Positions 50,601 to 64,000 of a DNA stretch of 64,000 nucleotides are shown one piece after another (within the stretch, counting starts at the first letter, position 1; each line of letters opens with the position of its first letter). Made by a program: the position numbers and the translations under genes. Origin of the DNA: Coturnix japonica (taxonomy: Eukaryota > Chordata > Aves > Galliformes > Phasianidae); contig NC_029542.1 of assembly GCF_001577835.2 (NCBI RefSeq), positions 2,244,429 to 2,308,428 on the forward strand. The letters are read 5' to 3'. The notes beneath the pieces were generated by a model. That model did not search any database and had not been told where the DNA came from. It worked only from the letters and a program-made list of their open reading frames with translations.

Positions 50601-53600
50601 GTCCAGTTCCCTCAACCTTTCTTCATAGGATTGGTGCTCCAGCCCTCTGACCATCTTAGTGGAAGACTGCTTCTCTTTTAGCATACTGCCTAAAACCAGG
50701 CTCTTTTTAGGAAATGCTCTGTGATGCACTGCTGGTTTTGGAGTGGTATGGGGTTTTTCTTCTATTCCCTAATGGAAATATTGGGCTCCCAAGTACTGTG
50801 TACTCCACATTGCAGGAGGAATCAATTATTTAATGTTAATTTGCAGGATCTGTTTTGTGCACTGTTTCAAACTTGTGACCACTGACAGTGGATTTCTGTT
50901 TTTGTTTGCAGCAGGGTGAAAACACTGGACTGCCAGTGCTGTGAGCCTTGTAACCCCTTTAAACCTCTTGTTTTTTAAAAAGGCTTGCAGAAGGAGAGCA
51001 GATCTTATCTGGTGGAGTGTTGAATAAACAGAAAAGCCATGATGACATTGTCACGGAGTTCGGTGACTCTGCGTGCTTTACGCTCTCCTTACTGGGACAT
51101 GTCTACTGGTAATACTACTTTGTTCACTTTGCCTTTTAAAGCTCAGGGTCTGGGTGGTGGTAGTGGTGGGGTTTTGGTTTTGGTCAAATCAGATGTTAGC
51201 CAAAATAAGTAAAAATTCAGCCATAGCAGGGTACAGCAGTGTCAGTTCTGGGGCCAGACCATGCTGCCTGCATGAAGGAATGATAGATGCAGACAGATAA
51301 TTATGGAAACCATCCAGCTTAGGAATGCAGGCATGGTTTGTCTTTTACCCAGAGCATGAGTGCCTGAAAACAGACCCCTCTCTTGCATGCTCAACGTGTA
51401 TTTAAGTGTCACGTTCTTAAAACTTGAATCTTGGTCTGTAAATCTCCTGCAGAGAAGCTCTCAAAATGTCTCCCAATGTTCCCACTTTAATGTTTCTGAA
51501 CTGTGAACGATGAGAAGTTTTGAATAAGGTTTTGTTAACTGTTAACAAGAACAACACCTTTCTAAAAATGAGAGCTTTCAAACCATACCGGTGCTTAAGT
51601 AATTATTCCATGGACTGTGTTAAGCCTCCACCTGTACATAACTAGGCCAATTACCTCAATATTGCTCTGTCTCTGTGGCTTGAAAAAAATGAGGGATGTT
51701 GCTGTTGCTTTAATGTGTTTTTGTTTTTCAATTCTTCTCCTGGAGAGCATCTCAAACAAAAGTTCTGAAGTTTCCTTATAAACCATTGCATTCTTTTTGC
51801 AGCAAGACAGACCGGCTTGCCAAAGGATCAGAATGTTACCAAAAGAGCCTTAGTTTAAATCCTTTCCTCTGGTCCCCTTTTGAATCGCTGTGTGAAATAG
51901 GTAGGTCTGCAGAGATGCCTTTCTAATGAAGATGCAATCTACATTGCTGGTTAAATTCCATTTTCCAACTTGCCATCCCCGCACAACAATATGTGTTTTT
52001 ACTCCAAACCTAGTAAGGAAAATGCCAGCAGAATTCCTCAGGCGTGTTTTTGTGAGTAATAATAGGTTTTAAATGCTTTACCCGTGTCCAGAGCTTCTGT
52101 CCCATTTGATGTTCATGACTTCTTACATTTGGGATTTTTACATGTGGGTTTAACAGTCCCGCATGTGTTGGTACTTGCAGTTAGGATACCCTGAGAAACC
52201 ATGCTTCTGAGAGTAACCTCAGTTGAATAGAATGATAAAACTGCCCAGAGTTTTACAGTACAAGCACACTTTTGATTTCTGTGTTAGGGCCTTTAAAATA
52301 ACAAAATAGGAATGCACTCTTCTTAAAGTACACTGTCCCTCCATGCTCCTTGATTCATTTTGTATCTTCAGCACGTAAACAGAGGAAGAACATTCAAATC
52401 TCCTTCCTATCTTACAGGTGAAAAACCAGACCCCGACCAAACGTTTAAATTAACATCTTTACAGAACTTCAGCAGCTGTCTGCCTAACACTTGCACAACG
52501 TTGGTGTCTAATCACAACATATCTCACAGGCAGCCTGAGACTGTGCTGATGGAAACACCGCAAGACACAATTGTGAGTTTTGCTCTAATTGTTGTATTCA
52601 AGCAGTTCTTCCAGGTTGACTTTAAAATACTAATTAAAGCTACACTGCATGGGTAACTAAAAGTTGGTTTTCTTGGTTTTTTTTTTTGTTTAGGAGTTGA
52701 ACAGGATCAACCTAGAATCCTCTAATGCAAAATACTCCTCCTTGAACACAGATTCCTCTATGTCTTACATTGACTCAGCTGTCATTTCACCAGATGCTGT
52801 CCCTCTTGGGTCAGGAACTGCTATCTTGTCAAAACAGGCTCAAAATAAACCAAAAACTGGGCGAAGTTTACTGGGAGGACCTGCTGCTTTGAGCCCATTA
52901 ACTCCAAGGTGAGTCTTTCAGATGGATTGTTTCTACAGGTAGCTGCTCTTCTGCTAGGTTTGGTTTGCGTTGTGCAGCGCAAGACTTGCTGATAGTGCAT
53001 TATGAACAGTGCTACAGAAGCAAAAGCAAAATGACTTCACTTACTGCTCTTGGCCCTATCGTTCATCTCTTCTGTTCTTTAAACATGCAGTTGGTATTTT
53101 GTAATTAGTGTAGGGAAGACCTCTTGATTCACTGTTTCTTATTGCTGCATTAACACTGGAGAAGTCTTGATTCCAGAGTGGATGTGTTCTTTTTAAACTA
53201 TCATGGAAAGCTGCTCTTAGAACTTTCCTTGAAAAGTGATTCTTTTCTAAAGGACGTGTAAATAGAGGCATCTTCTATATGCTGTTTTAGTTATAGGAAC
53301 AACTGTTAATACTTGTATTATCCGTATTTGTTACTTGTTTTTACAGGGAGGCAAAGAAAGTTCTGTGTTATTCCTGAGGTTTAAGAACAGATGAGAAATA
53401 GATTTGTAAGATGTTGGGGGGGTAAACCTAAATCAATGGAGTGTTTCTGAAGTAAAGCAGATCATCTGGGTCTGTGCTTTGGTCACAGAGTTGTTCTGAG
53501 TCTCATGGCCTAATATTTGGACTTAAATATTTGCTCTTCATTTTGTTTTCAGCTTTGGAATTTTGCCACTAGAAACCCCAAGCCCTGGAGATGGATCCTA

Positions 53601-56600
53601 TTTACAAAACTACACCAACTCTTCTTCTGTAATTGATGTGCCATCCACAGGAGCACCTTCAAAGAAGGTACTTTGCGTTCCAGGATGCAATTGCTGTTCT
53701 GTGTGTGTACTTTAAAAGGAGAACCCATTGTGCAGATTCAAAGAACTAAAGCCAAACACACTGTAAATGAGTTCTTCGATTGCAATGCAATTGGCTGGCT
53801 GTTTCCCTGGCAAAACTTTTTAGACTTTTAAGAAGTGTCAGTTGAAATGAAATTTGCTGTAAAATAGTTTTGGAGTAATGACAGTTTCACAGTTCCCAGA
53901 GCCTCAACAAAAAGTTTATTGTGCTGACAACTTTTCTCTTCAGCTGAGCAAATAAGGAAGAAAATGCTGTATTTCAAACAGCATTGTAAATGTTTTCAAC
54001 TCATCCTGTCACTTCCTTTGGATTGCAAAACAGATTTTTTTTTTTTCATTTTTCCAAAGTTTTGTAAATACACGCAAAGTGTCCCTTCTTACTAGTAAAA
54101 ACAAGCCCTCCATCATGCCCCTAAATGCTCATTTATCTGCAGGCTGCCCCATTGGAGTTGCTTGGGAGGCCTGAGGGACAACCTGGGGCAGGTGCCATCA
54201 GTTCTGTCCTCCTGCACCCAGCAGGAATGTACAGATAATAACAGCTGAAGTGCAGAGGATTTGAAACTTATGTGCAAGCTGGAGTCTGAAAACAGTCAGA
54301 ACTTGAAGTTTTCACTTCAATTTCTTTCTTTAACGTGGGGTATCTTCAGGGATAACTTCAAATAATACTAGAAGCTTCATCAGCATGCAAACAGTTCCTG
54401 AATTCTAGAGTACAGCAGAGATAATTAAAATACTGCTGGTGGTCCGTGGAGAGCTGACTGACTGATAGCAGATTGAAAGGAGCACTCAAAACCTTGTCTG
54501 GAAGAAACTACAAATTATCTTATTCAATAAGAAAATGTCGTAGTTGCCATAGTGACAAATGAGAGGTGGAATGTTGATGGCAGTTAAAGAACCGTTTGTT
54601 CCTTTCTCAAAGCAAAACCTGAGGATACTTCCATGTATTCCTGTTAAATTCAGAAGTTGCATGTGCCTTTTTGCTGTAGCATTCCCCTGCATTTCATCTC
54701 AGTTGTGCTGTATGGTAGATGCAGGGCTTCAGGCAATCAAGTCCTTCTTGCTCCTTTGTTGCTTTGTTAGGTGAGGTACAGGAGCCCCCTGGTGTGAATT
54801 TCACTGGTCTCTGCAAATACTTTCTGCCCAGGTGGATCTTTGCTAGTCCCTAAATACAGACACTTAATACATTTTAATAAATAGCTTAGAATTCTGATGC
54901 ATGCTTTGTCCAATGTAAATAATTACTTGGCCATTTTCACTTCAAATGGCCAAGTTTGCAAACACTCCAGTGTGGCTGTGGCTAGGATGTGCATGACTTA
55001 ATGGAGGCAGTTTCCTAGGAAACACCTACGTAAATGAATGAAACATTAGGATTGATTCAAAGACTTCCTAATCTGAGTGGGCAAGCTTGCACGCTGGCTG
55101 CCTCAGCTGTCCTCAGATAACAAGGCAATGGGAAGGAAGGGAAGGACAGAACCTTTACAAGTTAGATAATCCATCAGCTGTTGCTGCTTTTGCTTGTTGG
55201 TCTTACTTGCAGATTCAACTTACTGATTTATGCTGTGAACTGATGTGCTAAGCTGGCACTGCAAACTCTTCCAAAGTCTTAAAGGGAGTAGCAGGTTTAG
55301 ATGGCGTTCTGTAAGGGCCACCATGGGATGTTAATGGTGGGGGGCTTCTGGATGTGAGTGTGATACAGGAATTCATTCTGAGACTGCTGGGTTGGTTTTT
55401 TAACTTCCTCCCTGTGAATAAGGAGCTTAAAATGTGACACTTTTTAATTCCCTTTTATTCTTGCACAAATGCTTAATGTAGTTTCTTGCCACTAGATGGA
55501 GATTTCATGTCTCTAAATAACATTTGTGGAGGTTTGGGAAGTTGTTATAGGCAACTTTTTCAGGCAGAGAATGAGGAATACTTTGGGTTCTCCTTACAAC
55601 TGGGGGGGAAACCTTTGTGGAAATGTTACTTTTCCTCTGGGCACAGTTCAGTAGGCAGAAGAGATTTGCTTTGATAGAAATTGAAACTTGTCAGTGTCAT
55701 AATAACAAACCTGTAGAAACGTTGTGTTATGCAGGCAGTCACCAGGATCAGCCAGGCTGGAACAAAGTCAGTCTTCTCCCAGAGTGGAAACAGCCGGGAG
55801 GTCACTCCAATCCTCGTTGCACAAACACAGAGCTCTGGTCCACAGACAAGGTAGTTGGGTACTTCAGTATTTGAGCATTTTTCTTTAAAACAATAAAACA
55901 ATTTTTGTTTCCAGAAGAGTGAAACCAAAGTCTTTAACTTTCATGTGCTGTTTGCTTTCAGTACAACACCTCAGGTATTGAGCCCAACAATTGCTGCTCC
56001 ACCAAACTCACTGCCTCGAAGAAGCTCTCGCCTTTTTACTAGTGATAGCTCCACAACAAAGGTAATGAATCCATGCTTTATTTTTTTTCCCAAGCTTGAG
56101 AGGCTTTCCTTACCCATGCCACTGCACTGCCTAATAGTTTCCCCATCTACACATCAATCATAGCAGTTTGTTCCTAAACTCCATCATGAGCAGAAAAATC
56201 AGGCTATATGAAACATGCCTTGAATGCCATATGTTCCTTTTCGTTCTCAAGAGTGCTCCACTAGGGGTGGGAAGAAGGTCATGATAAACAACAACAAAGA
56301 TCTGTACTGGGATGACAAGTGCAGTTGTGCTGCTAGCTGCCAACCCATTTGACAAGGGGCTGTGTTGTGTGGATATGTTTATTTCAGAATTTCTTAGCTG
56401 GATGCTTTGCTTCTCTAAAAGCAAGCTGACTTTTTTTCTTGTCAGTTTTCTGTTCTTTAATCAGTGGAGCAGGACTTCAGAGCACAAATGCTTGTGGACT
56501 GTGGTTAATGTATGTGAATGTTTGTTAAAAAACAAAGCACTCAGTGGAGTTAGGAGGTGTTTTACTTTTGAACTCAGTTACAGACAGCTGGGCACTGTTG

Positions 56601-59600
56601 CGAAAGCTGTGAAGAGGGATAAATTCATTGTTACTGAACTTGCAAGTTAATCATGTTAAGTTGAATTAATTTCTTTTGTATATGTGACTTTTGTTCTTTT
56701 TGCTTGCAGGAAAATAGCAAAAAATTAAAAATGAAGTTTCCACCTAAGATTGCAAACAGGAAAACAAAAAGTAAAACAAATAAGGGAGGGATAACTCAGC
56801 CAAACATAAATGATAGCTTGGAAATTACCAAACTGGACTCTTCCATCATTTCAGAAGGGAAAATATCTACTGTTACACCACAGATCCAGGCTTTTACGCT
56901 ACAGAAGGCAGCAGCAGGTCTGTTTGAATGTTATCAGACTTCAGTAAGGTCAAACTTTGGTAGATGTATGTCTTCAATCATAGTATGGTTGTGTAGGAGA
57001 GGACCTCAAAGCTCACCCACTTGCAACCCTCTGCTGTGGGCTGGCTGCCCCCCAGCAGCACAGGCCAGAATCCATCCTGGCCTTGGACACCTCCAGGGAT
57101 GGGCAGCAGTGTCAGGGCATCACCACCCTCGTAAAGAATTTCCCCCTCACATCTGGCTTAAATCTCCCCTCTTAGATTAAAGCCATCCCCCTTTGTCCTA
57201 GCACTGTCTGCTGTGTGAAAAGTCGTTCTCCCTCCTGCTTATAAGCTCCCTCTAGTCTAGACGGAGGGGAAAATTGCTTTAGTTATGTGTATCATTTCAG
57301 TCAACCTGCAGCTCTTCTGTAATTATCAAGATAGTTGGAGTACACTGAACTCAATGTAACTTACAGAGAACTAATGAAATAATAGGATGAAAAAAACAGT
57401 GAGCAAACGTATCTGACTCTGGTTCTTATGAGTGTTTAAGATGTTTTCAGGCAGGAACCCTGGAAACTGATTCAAAGGAGTTATGAGTAATTCAATTATC
57501 TTAAAATTAGATTTGTGTTGTCTATTCTCCCTTGCGGTTTCCTATTTAAGCACAAATCTTTGTCCAGTTTGACAGAAAATCCTAGACAAGCTATTGAATT
57601 CCTCTCTTTTGGCTCCATAAAGTTTCCAGGCAGCGAGCAGATGTGTCCATGGATACCAGACATGTGGAAACTGAGACCTAAAAAAAAATAAGTTTGAGTT
57701 GTTGGTGTAAGTGCAGAAATCCACTTCTCCTGAGCGTCACCATTTCTCTGTTCCTGAGTGTTCTGTTGCTGGCTTGAGAAGTTGTCAACACCTGACTTCC
57801 ACTGCTGTTTAGAATGTTGTGTTGTGAATTAAGAGTGGATAAGCCTGCTTAAGGACTCTTGGAAGATATTCATATGCAAAATTAGGAGCAGTGCCACAGT
57901 GTGAAGCTTATGAGGATTAGCTGTTTCAAGTAAATGAATTTCAGCAGTTTTTTCCATTTTTACTTATTGTATTTTTCTCCTAGAAGGTTTGATGAGCCTT
58001 CTTCGTGACATGGGGAAAGGTTATTTAGCCCTGTGCTCATACAACTGCAAAGAAGCGATAAATATTTTAAGCCATTTGCCATCTCACCACTACAACACTG
58101 GCTGGGTGCTGTGCCAGATTGGGAGAGCTTACTTTGAACTTGCAGAATACATGCAGGTAGGAACTGCCTGTGGTTGGTTTTGAGTCTGTGTCAGCAGTCG
58201 TTGTTTCCTGAAGTTGAGTTGTGCTTCAGATTTCTTTTAATGCTGAAGTTACTTCCTCTTGCATCCAGTCCTGGGAGTCTCCCTTTGCCTTTCTCCATCT
58301 TCACCCTCACTTGGGCTGATGCAGCTGTTTGTACTGCAGTGCTGTAAATAATCACTGAAACAATTCAGGTTCCAAAACCAGGTGTTCTTCTCCCCCCCCT
58401 TATTTAGTTAATGGAGATCCATTGATGACCTGGTTCCCTTTGCAGCTGAGGTGATAGCAAACTGCTTCACAACAGAAAAAAGCAGCTAAGATGAATCCAG
58501 CCGTTCAGCTCTTATTCTCTCTGTTGCCCTGACAGTTGTTGTGCTTGTTTCCTGCAGGAGTCACAAGCAGGGAGGGCAGCTGGAATTCTGCTTGGTCTAA
58601 CTGTATTGGAGTGCAGTCATTTCCTTTGGTGGGGAAGATAAAAATACAACAGGACTTGTAGCTCTGCCTCATGTTTGCATAGCAAAGAATTCTCATTCTG
58701 GACATATGAGGCTTCTAACTTTGATCTGTGTGCTCTGTTTGAGTGGGTGGAATTGCTGTTGTTTGATTTCTCATTTCCTTTCTTAGGCTGAAAGGATATT
58801 TTCAGAAGTGAGGAGGATTGAAAACTACAGAGTAGAAGGCATGGAGATCTATTCAACTACGCTGTGGCATCTGCAGAAAGATGTTGCTCTGTCAGTTCTT
58901 TCAAAGGATTTAACAGACATGGATAAAAACTCACCAGAGGTACAAAATGCTGTGGTGCTCAGTGAGATGAGTAACTGTGTGCGGCACAGACAGTGACAGG
59001 GAACAGAACTTGGACTGGAGCTGGATTAGGATTTCATTCTCACTTGAGAAATATGAGGTGAAACTGGAGAGGGAGGTGGCAGGATTTGCCTGTTGAGCTG
59101 ATGATGCCTGAAATGGCTGCTTGGCGTTAGAATATCAGCTTATATGGGACACGTTGTGAACCTTTAATCTATTAATGGTGATTTGAATCTGTATTGACAT
59201 TGTTAATCCAGGAAGATCATGGGTTGATCAATTGTCCCTGCTGATGCCCACATGTAAAGATAAGGGATGTTTTTTCTCATATTATCTTCTAACTGCTGTA
59301 ATTCACTGGCACTCATATTTCCTGCACAACTTGTACAACGCTGCTTGAAAATATTTTTATGCTGAAGTCCGTTGAGCTGGTATTATAACATGCACATGAC
59401 ATGCAAGCAAGCTGACATGTGCCCCAATAATAAGTATGTATGTGTGTGGAGGGGATATAAATCTGCTCTTGACAGAGTGGGGGAAGCTGTGGAGTCTGTT
59501 GGGATTTTCTGCTGGAGATGAACCTATTCAGGTCATTCTATTTTGTACTAGAGGAAGGAGGACTTAGTGAAGCAACTGGTCAGTACTGTTAAAACTGTTG

Positions 59601-62600
59601 TTTATAATCTAGTAGCAAGTGACATAATTGCATAGATCAGTGACAGAAGATCTGTTTAGCTCAGACTTGGTCATTCTGCAGGTTGTGAAATGACACTTCT
59701 AACTTAGAATGCTGTTTTTTATTAGGCATGGTGTGCTGCAGGGAACTGCTTCAGCTTGCAACGAGAGCATGACATTGCAATCAAGTTCTTCCAGAGAGCC
59801 ATTCAAGTTGATCCAAACTATGCTTACGCCTACACCCTTTTGGGGCATGAATTTGTGTTAACAGAAGAGCTAGACAAGGCATTAGCTTGTTTTAGGAATG
59901 CAATCAGAGTCAACTCCAGGCACTACAATGCATGGTAAGTCTTGCTTCATCCCCCTTCTGCTGTATGTGATATGGAGCACCTTTGGGAGGAATAAGCTGC
60001 AAACGCTGCTGTGAATTTTGTGAGACTTTTCTGTCATTGAGTCATTTCTAAATATGTGCCACTTCTACCAGTCCATATTTGCTGATGACAATTAGTTTAT
60101 TTAAGATGCACTCTTATTAATGGAACTGTTTTTCCTTTTTGCAGGTATGGGTTGGGAATGATTTATTACAAACAGGAGAAATTCAGTTTAGCAGAAATGC
60201 ATTTCCAGAAAGCACTTGATATCAATCCTCAGAGCTCAGTCTTACTGTGTCACATTGGAGTAGTAAGTAGATTGCGCTCAGCTCTCTCCTTGTTATGTTC
60301 TGATTTGCCTCTGCCCTTTACCTGCAACCTTCCTGAACTTGAAGTGCAAAAACAAACAAAACAAAGTTCAGAGGATCTATTAGAGGATCTTATTGCATGA
60401 ATGAATAACCGTGGGATTGTGTCAGAAAATAAATCCTCTTTTCTCCCTCCCCCCAGTTGCTTTTAGCCAGTGTTGAAATGGCTTACTGACTCAACCTGAT
60501 AGCATAGGCTTACCTGTGAGAAAGCTTGGTTTCTTTAAGACTCAGTAGGAACAGGTTGTAAGTAAACGTAGCAGCACCAGTCAAATTTACTTTATTCTTT
60601 TCCCCTTTTGAGATTTTATTCCTGTTCTGTTACAGGTCCAACACGCACTGAAAAAATCTGAAAAGGCTTTGGATACTCTAAACAAAGCAATTAACATCGA
60701 CCCCAAGAACCCACTATGCAAATTCCATAGAGCTTCTGTACTGTTTGCAAATGAGAAATACAAGGTAAGATTTGATGCACGTAGACAACCTTAGATTATC
60801 TGTTACTTGCTACAGCAGCGGATGGGGATGCAGTGATAAGCATTAAGGCTTGAAGCATGAGTAGGAAGAGCCTGAGGCAGAGCAGCTAATAAAGCATTTG
60901 TTTCAAGAAGTGCCACCTTCACTGAGCAGGAGATTAAAAGTCAAAAGCAGAGGATACCTGTGAGCAGGAGAAAAAAAATTAGATGTTATTATAGGAGACC
61001 AAAGCCCAGCGTATTTATTCTGTGCTTGTAATAATTGGGCCATAACATTCTATAGCCATTAAAGGAGAAACTAATGTAAAAGAAACTTGAGGTGCTTCTG
61101 ATGAGGCCGTACTGTTGTTTGTGGTGGAGTGTGCTGTATGTCAGTTGCGAGGTTTGCATCAGCTCTGAGTTGCAGTTCAGCAATGCAATAACTGGCTGCT
61201 GGTTGCCAGCTTGTGCTTATTTTTTTTCTTCCTTTTCAGTCTGCTTTGCAAGAACTTGAAGAACTGAAGCAGATTGTTCCCAAAGAGTCTCTTGTTTACT
61301 TCTTAATAGGAAAGGTAGGTGAAATTTCACTGTGTTTGTAAGCACTTTGTTTTCCTTCATTGCAGAAACGTCTGCTTAATGAGGAAACTTGAAGCCTGTT
61401 GCCAAGCTGTTTACATTTGGGGCAGCATTGTAAAATTCACAGAGCCTTCAATAAGACTTGCTGCATATAATCTCACAGCTCTCCAACGTAACAGCTTTCA
61501 GCCTTAAAAGACTGGAGCAACCTCAAGCTATTTTTATAACCACCCAAGAAAAGATAACCCAAGCTCCTGTTGTCTTCTTTTACATCTGTTGTCTCAGAGG
61601 AATTCATTTTAGAAAGCAAGAAATGGATCTTTATTGAGATCTTTAACTGCAAAGAGGTTGCAGTAGTTAGAACAGCTTTCAGGGCTAGGCTGACTATCAG
61701 TCATCTGTGTTGGTTATTTGGGCCTGGAGATGTGAAAGTGTTGAACCATGCTCAAATGTATAAATGTATTAATATTGCATCAGAAGTGCTGAGTAAGTGT
61801 CTGTGGGGTGCTTTTACTCCTCCGTGTCTGTTTCAGCTGATGGCCTTTGCAAGTGGGTTACAGAAGGCGATATCCTTCTGTATCAGTTTGGGAAGTGGGA
61901 AATCTTAATGAGGCTGTAGGAGTTCCGAGGCTTAAATTACATCTGAAGAACCACTTCCTTATGTTCTTGAATCTGTTGGCTGCTAATTTCATTTGATCAC
62001 TTCATTTAAATTTGGGCACTTAGGCAGAAACACTCATGCACTTTTTCTACATGCTTTTGCTGTTTCCCTCTGGACTTGTGTAATAAATGTTTGAATCTAC
62101 TCTACTGCTTCTCATATGTGTTAGTTAACTGTGACTTATTGTGTTTGTTGTCCAACCTTTCACACAGCACCTTGTAAACGTAGCATTTCATGCTTTTATT
62201 TTAGGTTTATAAAAAGCTGGGGCAAACCCATTTGGCCCTAATGAATTTCTCCTGGGCGATGGACTTAGATCCCAAAGGAGCCAACAACCAAATTAAAGAG
62301 GCTATCGATAAACGTTACCTTCCAGATGACGAGGAACCAATAACTCAAGAAGAGCAAATCAGTGAATGTTATCCCTATGAATCAGGTTTGTATTTTGCAT
62401 ATGCGTGTTCTGCATCCCTAAATCTTCACCTGGAAAAGCTGTTAGGGTGTATATCATAGTAATTCCTAGTGGTCTTGTCCCACTGTGCTTTCAATATGGG
62501 GAGCTGCACTGCACTTCCTGATGTGCCAGGCTTTCCTCTTGCTGTTGAGGTTGGATTACCTGCATATAATCTGCATGTAAGGCTGGTGCACTTTGTGGGC

Positions 62601-63149
62601 TGAGTCACCAGAAGATGGAGACAGAGTACTGGAACTTCAGTGGCAGTCAAATGATGGAGCAGAGGGTGGGAGGTTGGGGGAAGCCCCGTGACTTAATCTG
62701 TCCTATAAATATAACTGAAATAAAAGGTGTACGTTTGGATCATAAGTGATCACAATCACAGTGCATTGATGTGGTGGGTAACAGGAGCGAGCATCTGTTA
62801 AGTGAAGGAGACTGCAGGTTTTTGTATTTTGTGATCCCAATTCCTTTCTAAATGCATTTATTTCAACTGTATTAAGCTAGCGGGGGGTCACCTTATTGCA
62901 ATGAAAAGACCTTATGGCTCCTTAAGCCTTTTGAGGGAGGGGGATGAAGGCAGGAGCTCAGTTTCACATTGATGAGGTACCAACATGTTGCTGCTGTGCT
63001 GCAGTTGGCTGTGCAGGAACTGTAGTCAAGTTTTGACCAATTTTGTGTTCTGTTTCTTTTTCCAAGTTGGCACAGACGAATCCCAAGAGAGCAGCATGAC
63101 GGATGCAGATGACACACAGCTCCATGCAGTTGAAAGCGATGAATTTTAA
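41667..63149 (+). CDS. CDC27: CDC27 (APC3), TPR subunit of the anaphase-promoting complex; complete
   Basis: CDC27 is a homodimeric TPR scaffold of the APC/C ubiquitin ligase that receives the C-terminal IR tails of CDC20/CDH1 and APC10. Exons: 41667-41693, 47132-47207, 48599-48746, 50983-51108, 51803-51900, 52418-52572, 52694-52908, 53553-53667, 55735-55850, 55962-56061, 56710-56917, 57984-58156, 58787-58939, 59726-59934, 60145-60262, 60636-60764, 61240-61314, 62205-62361 and 63067-63149. They give 826 residues (human 824). Residues about 10-160 are the N-terminal TPR dimerisation part. About 165-460 is Ser/Thr/Pro-rich and disordered, with many SP/TP phosphosites and a basic KMKFPPK-type patch. 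From about 465 to 790 run the C-terminal TPRs (for example [19 protein letters not shown]), followed by an acidic tail ending ESDEF. Intron 1 is the longest, at 5.4 kb. The donor after 56917 (GTCTGT) is weak. Confidence 0.98.
41694..47131 (+). other. CDC27: CDC27 intron 1
   Basis: A 5.4-kb intron between the ATG exon and the first TPR exon. After the CpG island fades at about 42020 I see no exon, RNA gene or classifiable repeat. The left end may hold regulatory sequence. Confidence 0.7.
50214..50690 (-). mobile_element. CR1 LINE 3' fragment in CDC27 intron 3, containing an assembly gap
   Basis: This is a well-conserved CR1 3' region in minus orientation. It starts catagaatggcctgggttgg and runs through the tracts caccctctgggtgaaaaact and ggccacaacaaggtctcccc. 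It is 5'-truncated, the usual state for CR1. Its similarity to the remembered consensus is clearly better than that of the 56.98-kb copy, so it is probably younger. A run of 15 N interrupts it. Confidence 0.92.
50340..50354. other. Assembly gap of 15 N
   Basis: The flanks gaatgc and cagggatgggg are adjacent in the CR1 consensus apart from about four bases. The true missing sequence is therefore probably shorter than the N run. Confidence 0.85.
56977..57262 (-). mobile_element. Older CR1-type LINE fragment in CDC27 intron 11
   Basis: Minus-oriented CR1 3' sequence, recognisable from catagtatggttgtgtagga, then ggccttggacacctccaggg and cttataagctccctctag. It is much more diverged from the consensus than the 50.2-kb copy. 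It begins about 60 bp after the exon ending at 56917. Confidence 0.8.
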
Positions 63150-63975
63150 CCTCCAAAAAGCCAACATGTGGGCTTGAGTGTGTGACTGGTACTGTTGTGT
63201 TCTCCCTTTCCTTTGCGTCCTGGGTCTTCACATCACTGAGCCAGCATTGTCATGAATTCTCCACTGACACCATGAGTTCACCGCTCAGACTGTGCACAGA
63301 ATTAATGGCAGTGCAATATTTGGCTGCTGCTGAGGTTGACTTGTTGGCTCTTATAAGGAGGAAATGCTGGGTTTTTGGTTTATTTTGGACTCCCCTTTGC
63401 TGGAAAAAATATCATGGAAGAGACGTGCGGGTTGCTGTAACGAAGCCAGTAGATGTGGGGGCAGTACTAATGAAGCGGTGTCTTGTTCCTTTCCCAGAAG
63501 TGTGTCTTAGTTTGGTTCTTTCTTGGTGAGCAGAGTGCTGAACTTCATTTCCGAGTTCTTTGAGGACAGTGTTGACAAATGCTGTTAAAGACTTTTGCAT
63601 ATTGTAGTGTAACTTAAATGCCAGGGAATGTAAATGACCTTAAAGCTGCAGCATCTCCAGTGAACAAACAGAGCGTGTGTGCTCAGGGCTGGGGCTGTCA
63701 GACCATGTAACAGCACCCTGTGTCCCTCTTAGAGTGCAAACCTGCAGGGATGGGGACGTAGCAAGAGAATCACAGTGCAGAATCACAGCTTTCACGGAGA
63801 ACTTTCATGTCCTTAACAGAGACTTAATTTATTCACCTAGTTTCTAAGATGTCTTTACTTTGTACGTTAAACAAGTCAGCGGTGCATTGCTCCATTTGTT
63901 TTTTCATACACCCCCTTGAGTTGTTCTTCCCGGTGTGAAAATAAACATTAATAAAGGGGCAAAACCAAGAGAGAG
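63150..63975 (+). terminator. CDC27: CDC27 3' UTR with two poly(A) signals
   Basis: After the TAA at 63147-63149 about 0.8 kb of non-coding sequence leads to two close AATAAA hexamers, at 63940-63945 and 63950-63955. Cleavage is expected between about 63965 and 63980, close to the right edge of the window. Confidence 0.8.
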
Positions 63976-64000
63976 AAATGCAGATACGACTTAACGTGGA

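Noticed and set aside
50173-50729. Open frames on both strands spanning the N run in CDC27 intron 3
   Set aside because: They are CR1 3' sequence read through the gap and do not represent a host gene.

Overview
This is a vertebrate nuclear window, and it looks avian, most likely galliform. The genes have many small exons with GT-AG introns and CpG-island promoters. The interspersed repeats I recognise are CR1 LINE fragments, the dominant bird family. A PTH3-type parathyroid hormone receptor, absent from mammals, is present. From memory this gene set fits chicken chromosome 27, but no alignment could be run.

Layout, left to right. (1) STRADA, minus strand: only the 5' end is inside (CpG-island promoter and two coding exons, 729-1815). 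The rest lies off the left edge. (2) CCDC47, minus strand, complete: 12 coding exons, 3895-10005, 482 residues. (3) A CpG island at about 10.8-11.5 kb is a bidirectional promoter for CCDC47 and DDX42. It carries a perfect inverted pair of NRF1-type motifs. (4) DDX42, plus strand, complete: 17 coding exons, 12519-25456, 953 residues. (5) An empty intergenic stretch that, compared with human gene order, looks like a rearrangement boundary. (6) PTH3R, minus strand, complete: 13 coding exons, 28606-32585, 531 residues. Its third coding exon sits beside a (GGGAT)n repeat where the assembly is disturbed. (7) MYL4, plus strand, complete: 6 coding exons, 34871-38244, 185 residues, with an unexplained 171-codon ORF in intron 2. 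(8) CDC27, plus strand, complete: 19 coding exons, 41667-63149, 826 residues, with its CpG-island promoter and terminal poly(A) signals.

The genes are not an operon. Their products act in LKB1 signalling (STRADA), ER membrane-protein biogenesis (CCDC47), splicing or RNA remodelling (DDX42), PTH/PTHrP signalling (PTH3R), sarcomere contraction (MYL4) and the anaphase-promoting complex (CDC27). All exon boundaries were derived by hand from splice signals, reading-frame continuity and remembered human proteins. Transcription start sites and most UTR ends are approximate.

I found no tRNA, rRNA, CRISPR or complete mobile element. The most unexplained signal is the coding-like, coiled-coil ORF at 35919-36434.
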